In this document: positions 1-12,169 of the stretch, piece by piece
How positions within the stretch are numbered: position 1 is the first letter of the stretch
Layout: the number at the start of each line of letters is the position of its first letter
From: Zygnema cylindricum
Taxonomy: Eukaryota > Streptophyta > Zygnematophyceae > Zygnematales > Zygnemataceae
Reading direction: 5' to 3'
DNA length: 64,000 nt
Assembly (NCBI GenBank): GCA_037447655.1
Contig: JBBHKE010003037.1
Location: 124,001-188,000 of the forward strand
Position numbers and translations under genes: made by a program
Notes under the pieces: generated by a model
Told to the model about the DNA's origin: nothing
The model's database searches: none
Seen by the model: the letters and a program-made list of their open reading frames with translations, nothing else

Positions 1-1001
1 AATAACGATTCACGACGTACTGTACAGTACACTGTGGATCGCTTTTAGTGTTAACATTTTTTTTGCCGCTTAAAACATCGTTTCTCCGTACACACTTCTC
101 CAATTTTAGTTAGAGACCACCAATCGGAAGCTGAGAATCTTAACTTTCAATCGCGATCGTCAGATCCACAATCCGACAGTTGTGTACGGAGAAAAGATGT
201 ATTAAGGGCACTTTCCCATGTAACCGAAACTTTAGTCTTGTAACTTTGTTTTTAGGGAAGATTGTTTGTACTACTTTCAGAGCATTCGTATGTAAAAAAA
301 TCAAATCGTTACTTTAGATCGTGACGGATGTAGACGTGGGTGTAATTTGTGACGGTTTGTAGACGACTACAAAACTTGCGACAATTGATGACGTTTACAA
401 AATAGCGACGTTTGTAGACGTCTAGCTACTTGTGACATTGTAGATGTTTAGGGTTTGTGACATTTTGACGTCACGCTCACTTATGATAGCGTCGACGTCA
501 CTGAATCTAAAACATTCCGCCATGGTTTCGCGATTTTGTTTTATCGTCCGTTCTCACTCTACTTGCCATTAAAATAAGCTAAAAAAGAAATATTTTTTAG
601 AGATCTTTCACTCGATACCTTTCTTGCCTTTTTTCATTGTAAGAATTGTGAGATATACGCGTTAGTGGGAGAGGGGGAGAGAGAGAGAGGAGCTTTCACG
701 GACTTCGCTTTTGCGAAATGGCATCTGTTGGTCCAGACCCCCTCCACGGTTACAGTACGGGAAAAAGCGCACGGAAAAAAATCTCGCACAGGTTGGAAAC
801 GTGCAGTAGGTTTTTTTTTTGGTACTCCGGGCACAAAAATTGTAAAAAACCTCCGTCGCGTGCGAAATCATATGCATATTCGCCCACGTCGTGGAAATTT
901 GTGATTTTATATAAAGTTTGAAGATGAGCCGGAAGGACGCGAAAGTGGGTCGAAACGCGCTAGACGACAAACTGCATCGCGCTAAACGACAAAAAGTAAA
1001 G
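1..1001. other. Unassigned AT-rich DNA
   Basis: No gene or recognisable element. Positions 340-480 hold loose, degenerate repeats of a gacg/gtgac-rich motif (several tgtagacg and gtgacat variants), and 665-695 is a short purine run. Short open frames here lack protein-like composition. Confidence 0.5.
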
Positions 1002-1011
1002 NNNNNNNNNN
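1002..1011. other. Assembly gap (10 N)
   Basis: Ten consecutive N bases. Linkage across this point rests on scaffolding, so distance and continuity between the two sides are unknown. Confidence 0.99.
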
Positions 1012-1720
1012 ATCTTCCTATCTCTTTATTTTGTCATCTTGCTCCTACTCCCACTCTTTAACTCCTTCCCTAACTATTTCTCTCCCTCCCTATCCCTCTC
1101 CCTTTACCGCTCCCTCTCTCCCCACCTCTCTCTCCCTTTCCCTTTACCTCTTTCTCTACCACTCTCTCTCCCTATTCATACTCCTCTCCCTCTCTCTTAA
1201 CCTTTTTGGGTCAAGATGTTGATTTCGTACTACAAACTCTCTACCTTCTCATCTCTTTTTTTATCTCTATCTTTCTCCCCCTCCTTCTTTTTTTGCCCCC
1301 CTTTAACTCCACATAATCTCCCTATCCCTCTTCATCTCCTTCCCCTCTCACTTTCCCTCTCCCTCCCATCTCCCCAACTAATACACCTCAATTTCCCCCC
1401 GTTTTTTTCTTCCTCCCCCTCTTTCTATCTCTATTTTTTTCTCTACTCTTCCATCTCTCAAACATCATGCTTTAGTTGTAGAACTGGGTTTTTCCAATTC
1501 TCTCTCCCTCTCCTCATACTTATCCCTCTCTCTCACCATCTCTTTCTCCATTTCCCTTTCCCTCTCTCTCCACCCCTCTCTCCCTCGCCATTTCCCTCTC
1601 CCTATCCCTCCCTCTCTTTATCAATCCCTTCCTCAATTTCTCACCCTCATCCTCGTTCTACTGTTTTATTTCTCTATCCTTCTAACTATCACACACCATA
1701 TTTACGGTTCCCTCTCATAC
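1012..1720. repeat. Pyrimidine-rich tract (CT/CCT simple sequence)
   Basis: About 700 bases in which the + strand is overwhelmingly C and T, with short tctctccctc-type repeats and very few purine interruptions. The open frames through it are compositional artefacts rich in Ser, Leu, Pro and Phe. It abuts the 17-bp minisatellite, so the first 3.9 kb is one block of low-complexity DNA. Confidence 0.9.
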
Positions 1721-1726
1721 GAGCCA

Positions 1727-2291
1727 TTACATTCCCAAAACCCAAAGATTCCAAAAACCCAAAAATACCCAAAACCCAAAAAAAATACCCAAAATACCCA
1801 AAACCCAAAAATACCCAAAACCCAAAAATACCCAAAACCTAAAGATACCCAAAATCCAAAGATACCCAAAACCCAAAAATACCCAAAACCCAAAAATACC
1901 CAAAACCCAAAGATACCAAAAAACCCAAAAATACCCAAAGATACCCAAAACCCAAAGATACCCAAAACCCAAAAATACCGAAAACCCAAAGATACCTAAA
2001 ACCCAAAGATTCCCAAAATACAAAGATTCCCAAAACCCTAATATTACCAAAACCCAAAGATACCCAAAACCCAAAGATTCCCAAAACCCAAAGATACCCA
2101 AAACCCAAAGATTCCCAAAATTCAAAGATACCCAAAACCCAATGATTCCCAAAACCCAAAGTTTCCCAAAACCCAAAAATAACCAAAACCCAAAAATACC
2201 CAAAACCGAAAGATTTCCAAAACCCAAAGATACCCAAAACCCAAATATACCCCAAAATCCAAAATAGCCAAAACCCAAAGATACCCAAAAC
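1727..2291. repeat. 17-bp minisatellite, left part
   Basis: Tandem array with unit CCCAAAACCCAAAAATA and variants (AAAGATA, AAAGATT). The - strand is a regular series of GGG triplets spaced about 4 and 7 bases apart. Because 17 is not a multiple of 3, the - strand stays open over long stretches and reads as repetitive Gly/Phe/Trp/Leu peptide; this is a by-product of the repeat, not a gene. The array resumes at 3126 after an inserted transposable element. Confidence 0.95.
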
Positions 2292-3125
2292 TAGTGTTGG
2301 GTATCGGGTAAATTCATATCGCGATAATTTCGATATTCGATATATCGAATATCGATCGAGGAGAAACCTCGATATATTGTACCGAGACCGACATAAATTA
2401 TCGCGATTTATATCGCGATATATAGTATTTTTTTAAATTTAATATTTTATATTTCTATATAATATGTAATTTTAGCGAAAAAGACAAATTGTATGATACG
2501 CCACGTACGACGTGATTTTCGTTCCGTGACTTAAAGGTAGACGCCGCAAAATGTTACTGACAAAAAAATACTAATTCTGTAATTGATATAATTACTTATT
2601 TGGGGTATGGCTACATCAGGAGGTCTCTGTAATACTACGGACAGCAAAATTTCTGTATTACGGAGGCCTTGGTTACATCGCGTATCGTCTGTAAACAAGT
2701 TTTTACATACGTGTTTTGACTTGAGTGGTTCCTTGTAAGTTGACGATCAAATCTCTAAAATCGTCAAAGATTTGAATACCGACCATTTTCGTATGGAAAT
2801 CCGTACTTGCGTATTATGTACGTGTACTTCGCAAGTGTACCACGTCAATGTACCTCAAAGATCTCTTTCACTCTGTTGACTTTCAGGAAAAAACCGTATT
2901 TCTTTTCGGCAAAGATTTTACGGACACCTTGTCCCGAAGGCACGTGACTTTGGAGACCTGTGAAGTTTTTTTTTTTTTTTTTAATGCCTCGATATATCGG
3001 CGATCTATCGGCAATATATCGCGATATTTTGATTTTTGATATATCGAAGCGATATATCGAATATCAGGTACCTGAAATTCGATATATATCGAATATCGGC
3101 AAAAGGTCCTCGATACCCAACACTA
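2292..3125. mobile_element. Non-autonomous hAT-like DNA transposon inserted in the minisatellite
   Basis: Begins TAGTGTTGGGTATCG and ends with its exact reverse complement CGATACCCAACACTA, so the terminal inverted repeats are 15 bp. Both ends are flanked by cccaaaac (2284-2291 and 3126-3133), an 8-bp duplication as expected for hAT transposases, although this octamer also recurs in the host repeat. Subterminal regions at both ends are dense in ATATCG palindromes (2320-2430 and 2990-3100). There is no transposase frame in the 834 bp, so it would need enzyme from elsewhere. The TAGTG start fits the hAT terminal consensus; family assignment is inference. Confidence 0.8.
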
Positions 3126-3860
3126 CCCAAAACCCAAAAATACCCAAAACCCAAAAATACCCAAAACCCAAAGATACCAAAAAACCCAAAAATACCCAAA
3201 ACCTAAAAATACCCAAAACCCAAATATACCCAAAACCCAAAGATACCCAAAAACCAAAGATTCCCAAAAACCAAAGTTTCCCAAAACCCAAAGATAACCT
3301 AAAAAAAACCAAAAAAACCCCAAACCCCAAAGATAACCAAAACCCAAAGTTTCCCAAAACCCAAAAATACCCAAAACCCAAAACCCAAAAATAACCAAAA
3401 CCCAAAGATACCCAAAACCAAAATACTTCCAAAACCCAAAGATACTCAAAACCCAATTATACCCAAAATCCAAAAATAGACAAAACCCAAAGATACCCAA
3501 AACCCAAAGATACCCAAAACCTAAAAATAACCAAACCCTACTCTATACCCAAAAAATACTCAAAACCCAAAGATACCCAAAACCGTATGATTCCCAAAAG
3601 CGAAAGTTTCAGAAAACCCAAAAATACCAAAAACCCAAAAATACCGAAAACCCTAAGATACCCAAAACCCAAATATTCCCAAAATCCAAAGATTCCCAAA
3701 ACCCAAAAAACCCCAAACCCCAAAGATTACCAAAACCCAAATTTTCCCAAAACCCAAAAATACACAAAACCCAAAAACACCCAAAACCCAAAAATACCTT
3801 AAACCCAAAGATACCCAAAACCCACAAATAGCCAAAATACAAAAATTCCTAAACTATCGG
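3126..3860. repeat. 17-bp minisatellite, right part
   Basis: Continuation of the CCCAAAACCCAAAAATA array with more substituted units toward 3860. Beyond it, 3861-4106 holds degenerate cccaaca/ccaatac derivatives and no gene. Long - strand open frames here are repeat artefacts. Confidence 0.95.
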
Positions 3861-4106
3861 AAACCCAACAAATGGAGAGAAGTTCATACCCAACACTCAA
3901 ACGCCAAACACTCAATGCATTACATCCAATACCCAACATCCAATACCCTACAACGTTAGTTTTGAAGTCCTAAGGTGTCGTACTCTTTAATAGTAAAACA
4001 ATTGGCTAACTTGCCATTAGGCAATGTCCAAGTTCACAATTGGTAACACTTAATATTAGCTGTAACTTCGTTGTTCCGTTAGCTTAAAAATTTGGACTCC
4101 AACCGG

Positions 4107-5205
4107 TGCAACTGTGAGACCTCCATAGGTCCTCAGAGTAGGTTGTTCACACGAAGCCTCTCAGATAGCCTTGCCCCTTGTCACTTTGCACAACTCTGAC
4201 CACCACCCTGGCAGACAACTGACTAACCTGACTTCATTCTTGTGAAGAGAAGACACCCTTGAGTGCCCCGCAAAAAGAATCAGGCAATTTTCTCCCCTGA
4301 GCAATATGTTATGAATGGTCAAATATGACCTTTTGTACTGAAGCACTATGGGAGAGAGGCGGCTACCTAAATTTTCCTCAGTCCTAAACCCCTCTCTAAA
4401 TTCTTTACTACTAGTGTACTCTACCAATCAGATTATTATTGTACAGTACACAAAATTACTAGTGTTGGAGTACTTTCTGTACGATCATCGTACGACATAG
4501 CGTTGAAGTCGACGCTTGTCACATCCGGGTTTGTTTTGATGCCCAAGTCGACGCTTGTCACATCCGGGTTTGTTTTGATGCTCTCCTGAAATTCCGCGAG
4601 CCAATGAGAAAACGCCACGTGTCATATGGTGTGACCGTGACCGCAAACTGCCAAAGTGGCCATTCCGCGATGTCGGCTTGCGCCGTGGCCGTCCGATCCA
4701 AAACCGGCTTTAATACTTGCCGTTGAAATAAATGTTTCTAACATTTATTTCGTACGGTACCTTAGGTCGCACTATAGGTAAAACTATATCTATGCTCTAG
4801 AACTCGTTCGTTCAGTTAAATGAAATTCCATACTTTTACATCTTTAAATAGTTGTAATACCCTATATATCTCAGCACAATTCTTAGACTATAAGACAAAG
4901 CTAACGGCTACGGTCTACTTTGACGGACGACATGCTCCAGGATCAAATTATAGGTCCGTCAAGCCTTTTTGATAACTCTACCAAAATATGTCTTCTTGTC
5001 TTTTTGGACAACTTAGGCAGTCATGGCTCTAACTCCCTCTCCTGTCTTCAGTGACTGCGACAAGTGTGTAGGGACTTGAGGGAGGAGTTGCGACAAGTGT
5101 GAGGACTTGAGAGAGGAGTTAGAGGCAGGCTGTTAGTGTTTCTTTTTTGCCTTTTATTTTACAATCTTTAGACCTAGAAAATTCTAAAAGAAAACCATTA
5201 GTACA
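4107..5205 (-). mobile_element. Solo LTR, Ty1/copia (C/B-type)
   Basis: On the - strand it begins TGTACTAATGG and ends in CAGTTGCA, giving TG...CA ends and about 1.1 kb. It shares the ordered blocks of the copia LTRs at 50186, 56434 and 31068: gagacctcc near the + strand start, the GTAC cluster (4440-4495), a G-box (ccacgtgtc near 4615) and the conserved gacctagaaaa end. No internal coding region follows on either side, and no clear 5-bp target duplication is visible (accgg versus cttgt). A 34-bp segment starting gtcgacgcttgtcacatccg is tandemly duplicated at 4510-4578. Confidence 0.8.
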
Positions 5206-6920
5206 CTTGTTGGCTTGACAATAATTGACCCTCGCCTCTTTGTCGAGGTAACAATTATTTTAGTCAAGGACGGTTGGGTTAACTTTTACGCTGACTTTCG
5301 AAAGGAGACAATAGTTCAAAATTTTAAATGCTTTCCGCCACCATTTCCGTTGATTCAATGTAACAAGTTGGCCCCAATTCGTATTTGCAATATGTGTCGT
5401 TTTTTTTTACTTTTACCGTACAGGGTCATGTTGGGCAGGCTTTGTTGAACTTCAAATTGTTGGTAAGGACAACCACCGCCATATCAATTCGTGTGCAATC
5501 AAGGGGAGCTTTGGTTGTGTAATGCGTCGAATCGCAAGTCGGATGTCGAAATCAGGTACCCGAATCCGTACACGATCCGTACCCGATCCGTACACACCGG
5601 GCAGCGTCGATTCGGAACGGAGCGTCGGATCCGGAACGGAGTCAGGTGCCAAATTTTGGGGGGCGGTCAGATTCAACTGAGTGATACTGAAAAAAAAAAA
5701 AAAAACAAATTAGGGTACAACCGTGTAATTAAAAAACGAAAAAATAAATGTTTCGTTGGTACGTTCCACTACAATACAATACTGTACTGCAGTGTCCATA
5801 CTATCCAACATTATTGTACTTTGTACTCTTGGTATCGTGGATTGTATGAGGGAGATGTACCATTAATTTTGTACATATTCGGGTACGAGAGGGTAATGTT
5901 AGTCGCTAGAAATCGAGTTTCGGTTAACTTTTTGTTTCATAAACACGTATCAGGTACCGGGTAACAATTTAGAAGCGTGACACAACCCGACCAGATTTCG
6001 GGTGTTCGGATATAAAAAAAGAAAAAAATATCGGATTCCGGTATTTGAAATTTTGACTTTTGCGACCTCTCTAGGTGAGGGTCGTCACAAGCTGGGGAAA
6101 GGGGGAGGATCTTTTGGAAAAAAAATGCACAGTCGGTTTTTCACCACATAACGGAATGATTGTGCGGGAAAAATACAAAATAAGTACGGAACCGTCTCAT
6201 CAATTATTGGGCCAAGATTTATGGCTAATGCATCTGAATATATACTCGAAATTGATTGCAACTATTCCGTACTGATATATCGTATGAATAAATTGATTAT
6301 CGTTAAGTCAAATAGAGCAAGATATTGGTTTATCCGTAAAAATGTTACTAATACACAAAATTACAGTAGATTTGCCAAATTTTTCGTATGACAAACGATT
6401 TTCTCGTTGAAGATTAAACTTTGGAAGAAAACAACAAATAAAGGACACAGTACAATACAGTATCTTTAGGGTGTGTGCCCATGTATTCAACTAAGGGTTT
6501 TTTTTCTGTCGTTTTCACAAAAAATGGGACTTGCAACGATAAAATCTTACGCCGTACGAAAATTGGGCAAAAACCAAAGTACATTTTGCGTCAGCTTGAA
6601 ACTTATTATCATTTTGACCCACTTCTACGTCACGCCAGCTCATCTTCACACTTGTACAGGAATGAAATCGCGACCTGATATTAATTAAAATAATACCTTA
6701 TTGACGAATAGCAAAAATGCAATACACGCGTGAAACGTCTTCGAATTTTTTTGAACGAGGGAGAGTTTACGCTATTTTATTCCATGCTCATCACGCACAT
6801 GTACGTATGGAAATGACAAGCATGTATGGAAAAAGATTTGCTAGGGTATAGGACCTCCACTTTCATTCATGGGTCTTTCGCAAAAGTTTACGTTGTCCTC
6901 GTCTCTGTCATGCCGCATCA
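5206..6920. other. Unassigned DNA
   Basis: No gene or element recognised. It contains an A-run (5690-5706) and a cluster of gatccgtac/ggatccgga motifs at 5570-5640. Open frames are short with no familiar motif. Part may belong to the 5' portion of the degenerate G3 gypsy LTR, whose left boundary I cannot place. Confidence 0.4.
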
Positions 6921-6934
6921 TGTCGGTTGCTGGA

Positions 6935-7065
6935 ACGCACGGTATTTTGCATGCACGCGCGGTATTTCGCATGCACGCACGGTTTAAGGCACGCGCGCGC
7001 GATTTTATGCATGCACGCGCGATTTCATGCATGCACTCACGATTTGATGCACGCACGTCTAGCTA
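6935..7065. repeat. Tandem repeat of a ~20-bp catgcacgcgcg unit
   Basis: About six imperfect units of the type CGCGATTTCATGCATGCACG, rich in alternating purine/pyrimidine (gcgcgcgc, tgcatgcatg). It lies at or within the 5' side of the G3 gypsy LTR. Confidence 0.8.
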
Positions 7066-7079
7066 TTTCGTTCGCACGT

Positions 7080-8126
7080 GCGAAATTTCGCGTCGGTTTA
7101 TTTATTTATATGTTTGTTGAACCGTACTAATTCCGTGCGATACTTTTCATTTCGTACGCAGGTATTTCGATTTCAAGTATTTCGTGCGGTATGCTTCGTT
7201 TTGTGCATATGCACGCGATTTCCAAGTATGGACGCGGAGTATCGTTTGGAGGCGAATCGCGATTTTCGGGCGACGCTTCGATACATGTTATATATTTAAG
7301 TCGCGAACCCATGTAGGTTTGCGTGTACATGTAGTTAGGGAGGGTTTTTACCCTCGGACGGTGGATTTTGTCAGGCGTACGGCAGATGATGTTGGCCGCC
7401 TATTGGCCAACATCTTAAGTTGTTTAATGCATGTAAAGTAGGTTAGACGTAGGCTTATTTTGCTTAGGCCTAGCGTAGCTGCTACTTAGGCTAATTCCCA
7501 GACTTAGAGAATTTTAGCCTTTGGACAAGAATTTTCTCTTGGCGGCTGAGCTTCTCTTTTGCTCACTCTCACCGATTGCCCACGTGCTTTCTTCTCCTTG
7601 CTAGCTAGCTGTAGAGGCTAGATAGAGTAAGACTATTCTCCTTGTTTTTCTGCCCACGTTTTTTAATCCACACGGCCGAAGGCCACGTCCGGAAGGTTTC
7701 CCTCCAAACTTGGTCTCTTGGTGGAAGTGTGGAATTGGAGATCGTGGGGGAGCACATCTGGACCTTGCTGGAAGTGTGGAATTGGAGATCGTGGGGGAGC
7801 ACATCTGGACCTTGCTGTGCCTTCCTCGGGCAGCTTGAGGGTTTGGTTTTGTGTGTGTGTCTTGTTTGTATTTTGGTTGGCTTGAAAGGAGTGTATTTTT
7901 GATCAGATTTGGCTGTGCCTTCCTCGGGCAGCTTGACGGTTTGGTTGTGTGTGTGTGTCTTGTTTGTATTTCGGTTGGCTTGAAAGGAGTGTATTTTTGA
8001 TCGGATTTGGATTTTCCCTTGTTCCGGTTGGAATGTTTCTTGCTTTGCTGTCAAAACGGGATAACTCTTGTAGGGAATGTGATAAAGACCAAAGAGCCTA
8101 GTGGCTACCTCTTGGCTTAGCATTCT
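7080..8126 (+). mobile_element. 5' LTR of gypsy copy G3 (left boundary uncertain)
   Basis: Alignable by eye with the G1 and G2 LTRs: the taagtcg(c/t)gaacc block (7289), the cctattgg block (7399) and the terminal ggcttag(c/t)attc end (8116-8126) occur in the same order. It has expanded internally by two direct duplications: a ~48-bp unit beginning gaagtgtggaattggagatc (7722-7818) and a ~94-bp unit beginning gtgccttcctcgggcagctt (7819-8008). The LTR start is not defined. Confidence 0.65.
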
Positions 8127-9691
8127 TGTCCAAAAGCTGAACTTTTCAAAATCACATTTTTTAAAAGTCTATTTTTTTAAAAATGAATTATTAAAAATAT
8201 AAATTTTATTTCATAAAAAATATATTACCTTTCATATGCAGTTTTTATTCTTGTTTTTGTCTTTCCATTTTCCTTCCACTTTATCTTTCATTTTCAGTTT
8301 TGCTTCTCAATTTCGTGTGAGAACAAAAATCTAAAGAAAATAAAAATATAAATCACATTATTTACAATATAAATTCTATCTTTTCATTCCTAGATTTTCT
8401 TCCACCTATTTTTGATCTAGTTTCTTCCTTTTGATCCGGCTTTATCTTTCTACAAGTTACCCTCTTACTTTCTCTCCATTTTTGCTTTCGCTTTCAGTTT
8501 TGCCTTGGAAAAAAATATCATAATTTTTTTTTTAAATTTATAAATTTTATTTTATAAAAAAATAAACACATTTTGTTTTTGTTTTTTTGTTTTATTTTTT
8601 TGTGCTTTCAATCCCCGTCTTCTATCTTGCTGCCACTCTATTTATGGTCTGCATATTTAGGTCTAAATACGTGTCAGATTTTAGGGTTAATCTGCGGAAT
8701 TAGGGTTAATCTGCGAGATTAGGGTTTGGCCGCAGATTTAGGGTTTGGGCTGCAGATTTAGGGTTTGGGCTGCATATTTAGGGTTTGTACGGATTTAAGG
8801 TTTATTTTTTGGAATTGTTAACCCTAGGTCAGCATATTACTGTCCCTTGGTCGCAGATTTCTTGTTTTTGCAGCGTTGAATTAGGGTTTGTGAAACCCTT
8901 TTCCCTAATCCTACCTCCCTTCCAATTTTATTTGCATTTCTTTTCTTTGTTCCCATATATCTTTTCTTCTTACTTTGGGTGTGGACATTCACAAGGTGAG
9001 GGCCCGTGCGGTCCGGAAGACACTGGGAGGAGACCCGTTTTAGAGGAAATTTTGGAAGCGGATTGTGGAGCGGATTCAAACTTTGGCGCTCTGCAAAGCC
9101 CCAGCTGTGACGTTCAGCTGCGGCTCACCATTGATAATCACCATATTATTAAAGGTGTTTGTAAGTATTTCGATGCCCACATTATTAAAGGTGTTTGTAA
9201 GTATTTCGATGTCCTGTGGGTGCAGGAGCGTCATGATATAGTAAGGACACTTGTGTAGGAGATTGGTGTGGATTGGTTCTATTACGAAACTTTCTTTTTG
9301 AGCATTTGCATTTTCCTTGCTTTCGTTGCACGCTATCTGACCGTGAGTGGCCTTGAGTTTCCCGGGGACTATCTGGATTGGATTTTCTTTCATAGAATTT
9401 GCCGTGGGTGGCACTGTTTAGACAATTTTCTGTTTGTGCCGTGGTAAATCTGCACCGAAAGGTGCCTAGATAGTTTTCTGTTTGTTTTTATAGATCTGGC
9501 CCTTTCGCCTTGCCCCATTGTTTACAGGGTGAAGGTTTTGGTATTTCGACTTTTTGCTAGATCTGACCACCGGGTCTTGATAGAGACTTCGTGTGTTAGC
9601 TTGTCTTGTGTGGTTTGGCCTTCTATTTGACGCACCTCGATTAGCCTGCTCCATTCTTTCATAGTTGTAATCGAGGGTTTTCTCTTCATTT
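8127..9691 (+). other. Untranslated leader of gypsy G3
   Basis: Lies between LTR and gag start, corresponding to 23578-24493 of G1. 8150-8640 is AT-rich without features. 8675-8790 has four to five copies of a ~20-bp unit containing agatttagggtttgggctgc, which embeds TTTAGGG. 9145-9210 is a 32-bp direct duplication of a segment containing attaaaggtgtttgtaagta, single in G1 and G2. Blocks shared with G1 include ggcccttcgccttg at 9499. No coding function seen. Confidence 0.6.
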
Positions 9692-11408
9692 ATGCCCACG
9701 GATTGGGATAACTTACGTTATCAATCCGGATCTACCTGCGGCAGGACACTTTTCCGTCCACCGTAGTTAGTTCTTTCTAGTTTTTTCAAGTCTACGAACC
9801 CACCAATTTTGGTTGCGGCCCCTAGATCTCCGTCAGTTCGATGAGTATTGACCACCAGTCTCACCATTATCCTCGGTTTCCTCTAGGTCATACCTAGATA
9901 AAACCGAAGAAGACTTTTCAGAGAAAATCTTTTCTCATCCTCTTACATTTCAATTTCCGGTTAGTCCAAATTTGGAACAACCAGTGCATCCTCCTTTTAA
10001 CGACATGGCTTCCTTCTCAAAGGGATCAATGGGTAGGATGCAATTTTTTTTTTTCGGGATTGAAGGACACCATGTCTTTATCTCATTTCCGCATGCTTTA
10101 TGACAGAGAAATGAGGGACTTAGCCTTCTAATATCAAGACCGGTTCGACCTTAGGGTCGCTTTCTCTCTCCTTGGTGGATACTTTCGCGGTTCGGCTCTC
10201 ACTTTATACACACAGGAGTATGAAAGTATCTGTCAGATGGCAGAGCACTCTCCACCCTTTGCAGGACTACCAGCCGTTCCCGGCCAGGTAGAAATTCCCT
10301 ACCAAGCGGCTGTTCCAGCAGTATTGGATGTTAATGGGGATGAGCTATATCCAACCATCCCCGAGATTCCTCCGCTCTATGCTGTGGCTGCCTGTGCGGC
10401 AGTTCCAGCTAGACTGGGGGGATTAATTCTTTTACGTGACCCGCTATCGATCATGTTCGATCTTCTCCAAGAAGAATACTAGATGCAAAATCCAGATCAA
10501 GTTAAAGAGTTGATGAACTTCAAACGTAGTCCAGGTGAGAATGCCCTTGCTTAAAGAGCTCGAATGTATACCCTTCGACAAGCCTTACCAGACCTTATGT
10601 CAGATGCAAAGGTTGTCCCGAAATTCGTCGGATAGTTTCCTCCTCAATTGAAAATATTCATTAAAACTCATTTCAGTCAAACATACGGGCTGAAATTTAC
10701 CTTTGAGCAAGCGGTTGAATATACGGTTAGGTATGAGATTCAATCATCGTGGTGGAATGCTCAAAAAAATCCCAAGTCTTAAGGAAACCAATTTGACCAA
10801 TCCCTACCACCTCCGAAAGACCCGTGGCCTTCTAAAAGGCCACTAAAAAAGCCGGCCATGGGAAACCCGCCATTTAATTCCGAAGACCGATTGTGTTTCC
10901 GATGGGGAAACACGGGGCACGATGCTCGCATGTTTTCCCAGATAAGTCGGCCACGTGCAACCATTGCCAACAGAAAGGAGATTATGTCCACCGTTGTCAT
11001 GTTAAGGATCCTATTTTTTCGTATTAGAATGGAATTCAGAAAGGTGGAATTCCTGCCCATTCTGCCAAGCCGGTCACTTCTTCTACAAAGACTGAGAGAG
11101 AGGCAACTCTGCCTAAGATCTCTCGACAAGAGAGGGAAAAGGCTGAGTTACAAGTCACGATGACCGCCATGATGAAGGAACAATTTGCTGCCTTTATGGC
11201 CGAAATGAAACCCCAGTTCACGCGGATGGCAAGGACAGTCGTCCACATGCCATCTTTGGCCGGTCGAATCCTCTCGGATTTTACTGCCCAACAACGGGTA
11301 GCTACTTTTGATAAAAGGCTCATTTGATCACAATCGGGACGGTAAATAATAAAATTCCCGTCTTCCACTTTCTTTCGAGAAATAATCTCTCTCACCTCTA
11401 CCAGACAT
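9692..11408 (+). pseudogene. G3 gypsy gag (decayed)
   Basis: Starts at the ATG of MPTDWDN, matching MPSDWDN at 24494 and 33524. Recognisable blocks follow: FDLRVAFSLLGGYFRG near 10150, MAEHSPPFAGLP from 10237, SIMFDLLQEEY ending 10481, QTYGLKFTFEQA near 10680, and MKEQFAAFMAEMKPQF at 11170-11220. The CCHC knuckles (10890-11030) are damaged, with FRWGNTGHDARM in place of FRCGKTGHDARMC. Many stops and shifts make it non-functional. It keeps the intact GGYFRG stretch that G1 and G2 have lost to a stop. The gene is cut at 11408 by copia A1 and resumes at 16983. Confidence 0.8.
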
Positions 11409-12146
11409 TGTTGTTCTGAGACAAGTGCTGGTACTGAAGATGAAGAAGATTCAACAGTAGTCATCGTAGAACAAATCAAGAGAGGAAGCTTCCACAAATA
11501 CCGATGGCTGAAGAGAAACTTTGACAGACTATAACTTTCAGAAAAATGCCCCAAACGTCCTGAAAATTTGCCACAGTGTAGATAACATACAAAGGAACAC
11601 ACACCCTATATTTCAATCAATTCCGCTCACAAATCTGTGAGATATGTAGAAATGAAATTACATAAAACTGAGTGTACAGTTTTCATATCATTTTTTCCTA
11701 AAAATCAAATTCACTAAGTCCTACATTTATACACCGAAACTACACTAAGTTGTACGGAGGCATTCCAGCCGTACATCTAACATTCTATCAAAAATATTTA
11801 CACCGAAGTTCAGACAACATAAAGTGATAATGATCTAGTCACGCCTCGTCACTATTTGTTGGCGGCGGCTGACAACGGTCCAATTAGAGGATTTGGCACC
11901 GTAGAATTGACTTCACGAAGTCCAGTGGTCCTGCCGAATTTCCGTACGTCCACGGAGGACATACTCATGCATTCTCCCAAGTGACGACACGTGTCCCAAG
12001 TGTGAATGAACCGTGAACTCCCAACTTCATTGTCACACTAATTGTGGTAAGTACTGAACCGAACTCAACCAAAAATAGCTTAAGTCCTAAACTGCTCTCT
12101 CTCACAGCTGAGGCATAAAGAGGACTAAAGCTTTTTTAAAACAACA
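11409..12146 (-). repeat. 3' LTR of copia A1
   Basis: 738 bp, the same length as the 5' copy and highly similar by eye. The polypurine tract AGGGGAG (+ strand ctcccct at 12147) precedes it in element sense. Like its partner it contains an ATG frame (MTTVESSSSS...) ending SEQQ at the LTR edge, i.e. the gag N-terminus. Confidence 0.9.
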
Positions 12147-12169
12147 CTCCCCTAAAGCTTTAGACTTTG

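Noticed and set aside
1216-1842. 208-residue open frame in the pyrimidine tract
   Set aside because: Composition is set by CT-rich simple sequence; no domain-like pattern.
1702-2288. Long minus-strand open frames (up to 183 codons) rich in Gly, Phe, Trp
   Set aside because: They are translations of the 17-bp tandem repeat in all frames; period 17 gives a 17-residue repeat with no stops. No sign of a gene.
6935-7065. Possible CRISPR-like array of ~20-bp repeats
   Set aside because: Imperfect head-to-tail repeats without unique spacers, in eukaryotic DNA; a simple tandem repeat.
7605-8123. 172-residue minus-strand open frame
   Set aside because: Lies in the G3 LTR and repeats itself because of the two direct duplications there; no protein-like motif.
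8785-9258. 157-residue plus-strand frame in the G3 leader
   Set aside because: Contains an internal 32-bp duplication and is not conserved as a frame in G1 or G2 leaders.
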